Source of the DNA: Phytophthora colocasiae
Taxonomy: Eukaryota > Oomycota > Peronosporomycetes > Peronosporales > Peronosporaceae
Direction: 5' to 3'
Assembly (NCBI GenBank): GCA_018806915.1
Contig: JAGKQI010000098.1
Location: forward strand, 620,001 to 684,000
Length of the DNA: 64,000 nt
Shown: piece by piece, positions 62,816 through 64,000 of the stretch
How the letters are laid out: every line of letters starts with the position of its first letter
Numbering within the stretch: position 1 is the first letter of the stretch
Translations under genes and position numbers: made by a program
Notes under the pieces: generated by a model
Seen by the model: only the letters and a program-made list of their open reading frames with translations
Told to the model about the DNA's origin: nothing
Database searches by the model: none

Positions 62816-63059
62816 TAGTAGTCGGTAGGATTTTCGCTGGTTTGCCTAACCGATAATGGACCTTCCCAGCAAATTTGTCTTTTGTGCATGGATTGTTGTA
62901 AATAAATTCATGTGCCTAGATAATTCGGTACTTGACCAGGGAAACCTCAACGAGGGAAAACCTTAAGCGAACAAAAAAGATAAAACCCAGTGGGAAAAAT
63001 AAATCTAAAAGGACGCAGGAGGTAGGCACGCTTCATGCAGTTGTATTATCAGCGTATTT
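62816..63059 (-). other. Copia B spacer between RNase H and accessory ORF
   Basis: No gene. 62816-62890 matches copia A 25740-25815 (both contain TCGGTTAGGCAAACC or its complement), and the part around 62930-63000 matches 25560-25680. It is the convergent 3' region of pol and the accessory gene. Confidence 0.7.
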
Positions 63060-64000
63060 CTATACTGAATGGCCGGATTCGGCTTTCAGGGGTTTTATCC
63101 TGAGCTTGGCCCTTAGTTCTCTGAACTGGTGCTTGTCTAAAGCTTTAGTGAAGATGTCAGCTATCATCTCTTTCGTATTGCAGTAGGTGACGTTGAATTC
63201 ATGCCTCTCTACCTTTTCTTGCACAAAACAATATCGTACGTGTATATGCTTTGATCGTCCGTGAAGTTCGGGATTGTAGCGGATTTTGATGCAGCTTTGG
63301 TTGTCCTCATATATAGTATTAGCCTGCGTTGTAGCAAAGCCAAGTTCTTCGAGGAGAAGTTTGAGGAAAATCATCTCTTGCATGCAGTGACACAGGGCGA
63401 TATATTCTGCATCTGTAGGTGAGAGAACCACAGTGTGGTGCTTGCGGGAGAGCCATGAGATTGGACTGCTTGCGAGCATAGTCACATATCCACCGACGGG
63501 GCGTCTCGTGTCGGGGTATTTAGCATAGTCAGAGTCACTGTAGGCAAGTTGCTGGTCGGCTAGGCTCTCCGATGTAAGGTCGGACGAGCCTCCCAGAAGG
63601 AGACCGTATTCTTTCGTTCCTGACAGATATTTTAGTCCACGAATGACTGCTTTCCAGTGTTCCATGCCTGGATTGGCTTGGAATTGACTGACCTCACGCA
63701 TGTAGAATGCCATGTCGGGTCGTGTCCCAACCATTAGATACATGACACTGCCTACTGCTTGGCGATACGGAATTGATTTCATCGCATCTTTCTCTTGTTC
63801 ACTGCTAGGCTGGCGGCTTACGGAGAGGTTGGCATTCCGTTCTGCTGGTGTTGCTACAGGGTACGGAATGTAGTCGCTGAAGCGGTCAATGACCTTCGTA
63901 GCGTACTTGTGTTGGTGGATAAACATCGTTCGGTTCTTTCGGTCACGTTGAATAGACCAGCCGAGTAAGTACTTCACCTCCCCTAAATCTTACATGGAGA
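63060..64000 (-). CDS. Copia B RT (end) and RNase H, partial
   Basis: ORF of at least 305 aa from the window edge side (63977) to 63060, almost the same as the copia A C-terminus: KYLLGWSIQRDRKNRTMF, DSDYAKYPDTRRPVGGYV, SPTDAEYIALCHCMQ, EDNQSCIKIRYNPE and DIFTKALDKHQF. Thr-Glu-Ala of the RNase H motif reads Thr-Asp-Ala. The RT active site lies beyond the window. No break is seen within this part, although the right-most bases no longer follow the frame. Confidence 0.88.

Larger units (their letters stand above)
52891..64000 (-). mobile_element. Copia B: Ty1/copia element (3' part), hosting gypsy D
   Basis: Minus-strand element entering from the right window edge: RT-RNase H (64000-63060), spacer, the antisense accessory ORF (62815-62694 continuing at 54432-53291), PPT, then LTR at 53122-52891. 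Gypsy D (54433-62693) sits inside the accessory ORF. It is similar to copia A throughout (RNase H and the spacer at 62816-62890 match 25740-25815) but more decayed. Confidence 0.87.

Noticed and set aside
1..64000. RXLR, CRN or other secreted effector genes
   Set aside because: No ORF combines a signal peptide with RxLR-EER or LFLAK motifs; Arg-rich hits are in transposon frames.
1..64000. tRNA, rRNA or other standard RNA genes
   Set aside because: No tRNA-like box A/box B pair with cloverleaf potential or rRNA sequence was recognised by eye; tRNA-complementary words are LTR primer-binding sites.

Overview
The window looks like a gene island in a repeat-rich oomycete genome, most likely Phytophthora or a close relative. 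The basis is genes with very short introns (59-68 bp), seven-transmembrane proteins fused to TKL kinases (an architecture described in oomycetes as GPCR-bigrams), and oomycete-like Ty3/gypsy, Ty1/copia, piggyBac-like, MULE, pogo-like and Fanzor/TnpB-like elements. No tRNA, rRNA, CRISPR array or RXLR effector was seen. About three quarters of the sequence is transposon-derived.

Region 1 (1-15.6 kb) is a minus-strand cluster of four 7TM-TKL kinase paralogues, with a WRNIP1/Mgs1 AAA+ ATPase between copies 1 and 2. Copy 1 (cut by the window edge) has two frame breaks. Copy 2 looks intact. Copies 3 and 4 are a tandem pair in which the kinase HRD motif reads HRN. Copy 3 has a one-base G-run frameshift. 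Copy 4 is split by a degenerate Mutator-like element with a perfect 9-bp target duplication, and its upstream region holds a second, much larger insertion. Copies 3 and 4 are almost identical except for about 250 bp around the MULE, which points to gene conversion on both sides of the insertion.

Region 2 (15.9-30.8 kb) is a three-level nest. Gypsy A (minus, TSD ACGAG) was interrupted by copia A (plus, TSD AGCTC), whose 5' LTR was then interrupted by a piggyBac-like element (TTAA). Both copia LTRs are 247 bp and identical by eye. Copia A carries an antisense accessory ORF between pol and the 3' LTR, with a RanBP2-type zinc finger, STV repeats, a chromodomain-like segment and a cysteine-protease-like segment.

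Region 3 (31.8-49 kb) holds host genes: a small HhH/Lys-rich/PPPGYQQ protein with gypsy C (932-bp LTRs) inserted 41 bp upstream of its ATG; a small piggyBac-like element; an alpha/beta-hydrolase-fold protein lacking the catalytic Ser; a TDG/Mug-type uracil-DNA glycosylase; and a receptor-like pseudokinase convergent with it.

Region 4 (49.8-64 kb) holds a pogo-like DNA transposon, a decayed Fanzor/TnpB-like gene and copia B (minus). Copia B has its own copy of the antisense accessory ORF, and gypsy D (TSD TCTCT) is inserted into that ORF. Gypsy D is the most unusual object here. From LTR to LTR it is packed with short perfect inverted repeats (arms about 6-12 bp, loops about 2-10 nt) every few tens of bases, in LTR, gag, pol and antisense ORF alike, and this stops at its boundaries. 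It also has its own antisense ORF.

The host genes show no operon-like functional link; the main story is layered transposition into a kinase and repair gene neighbourhood.
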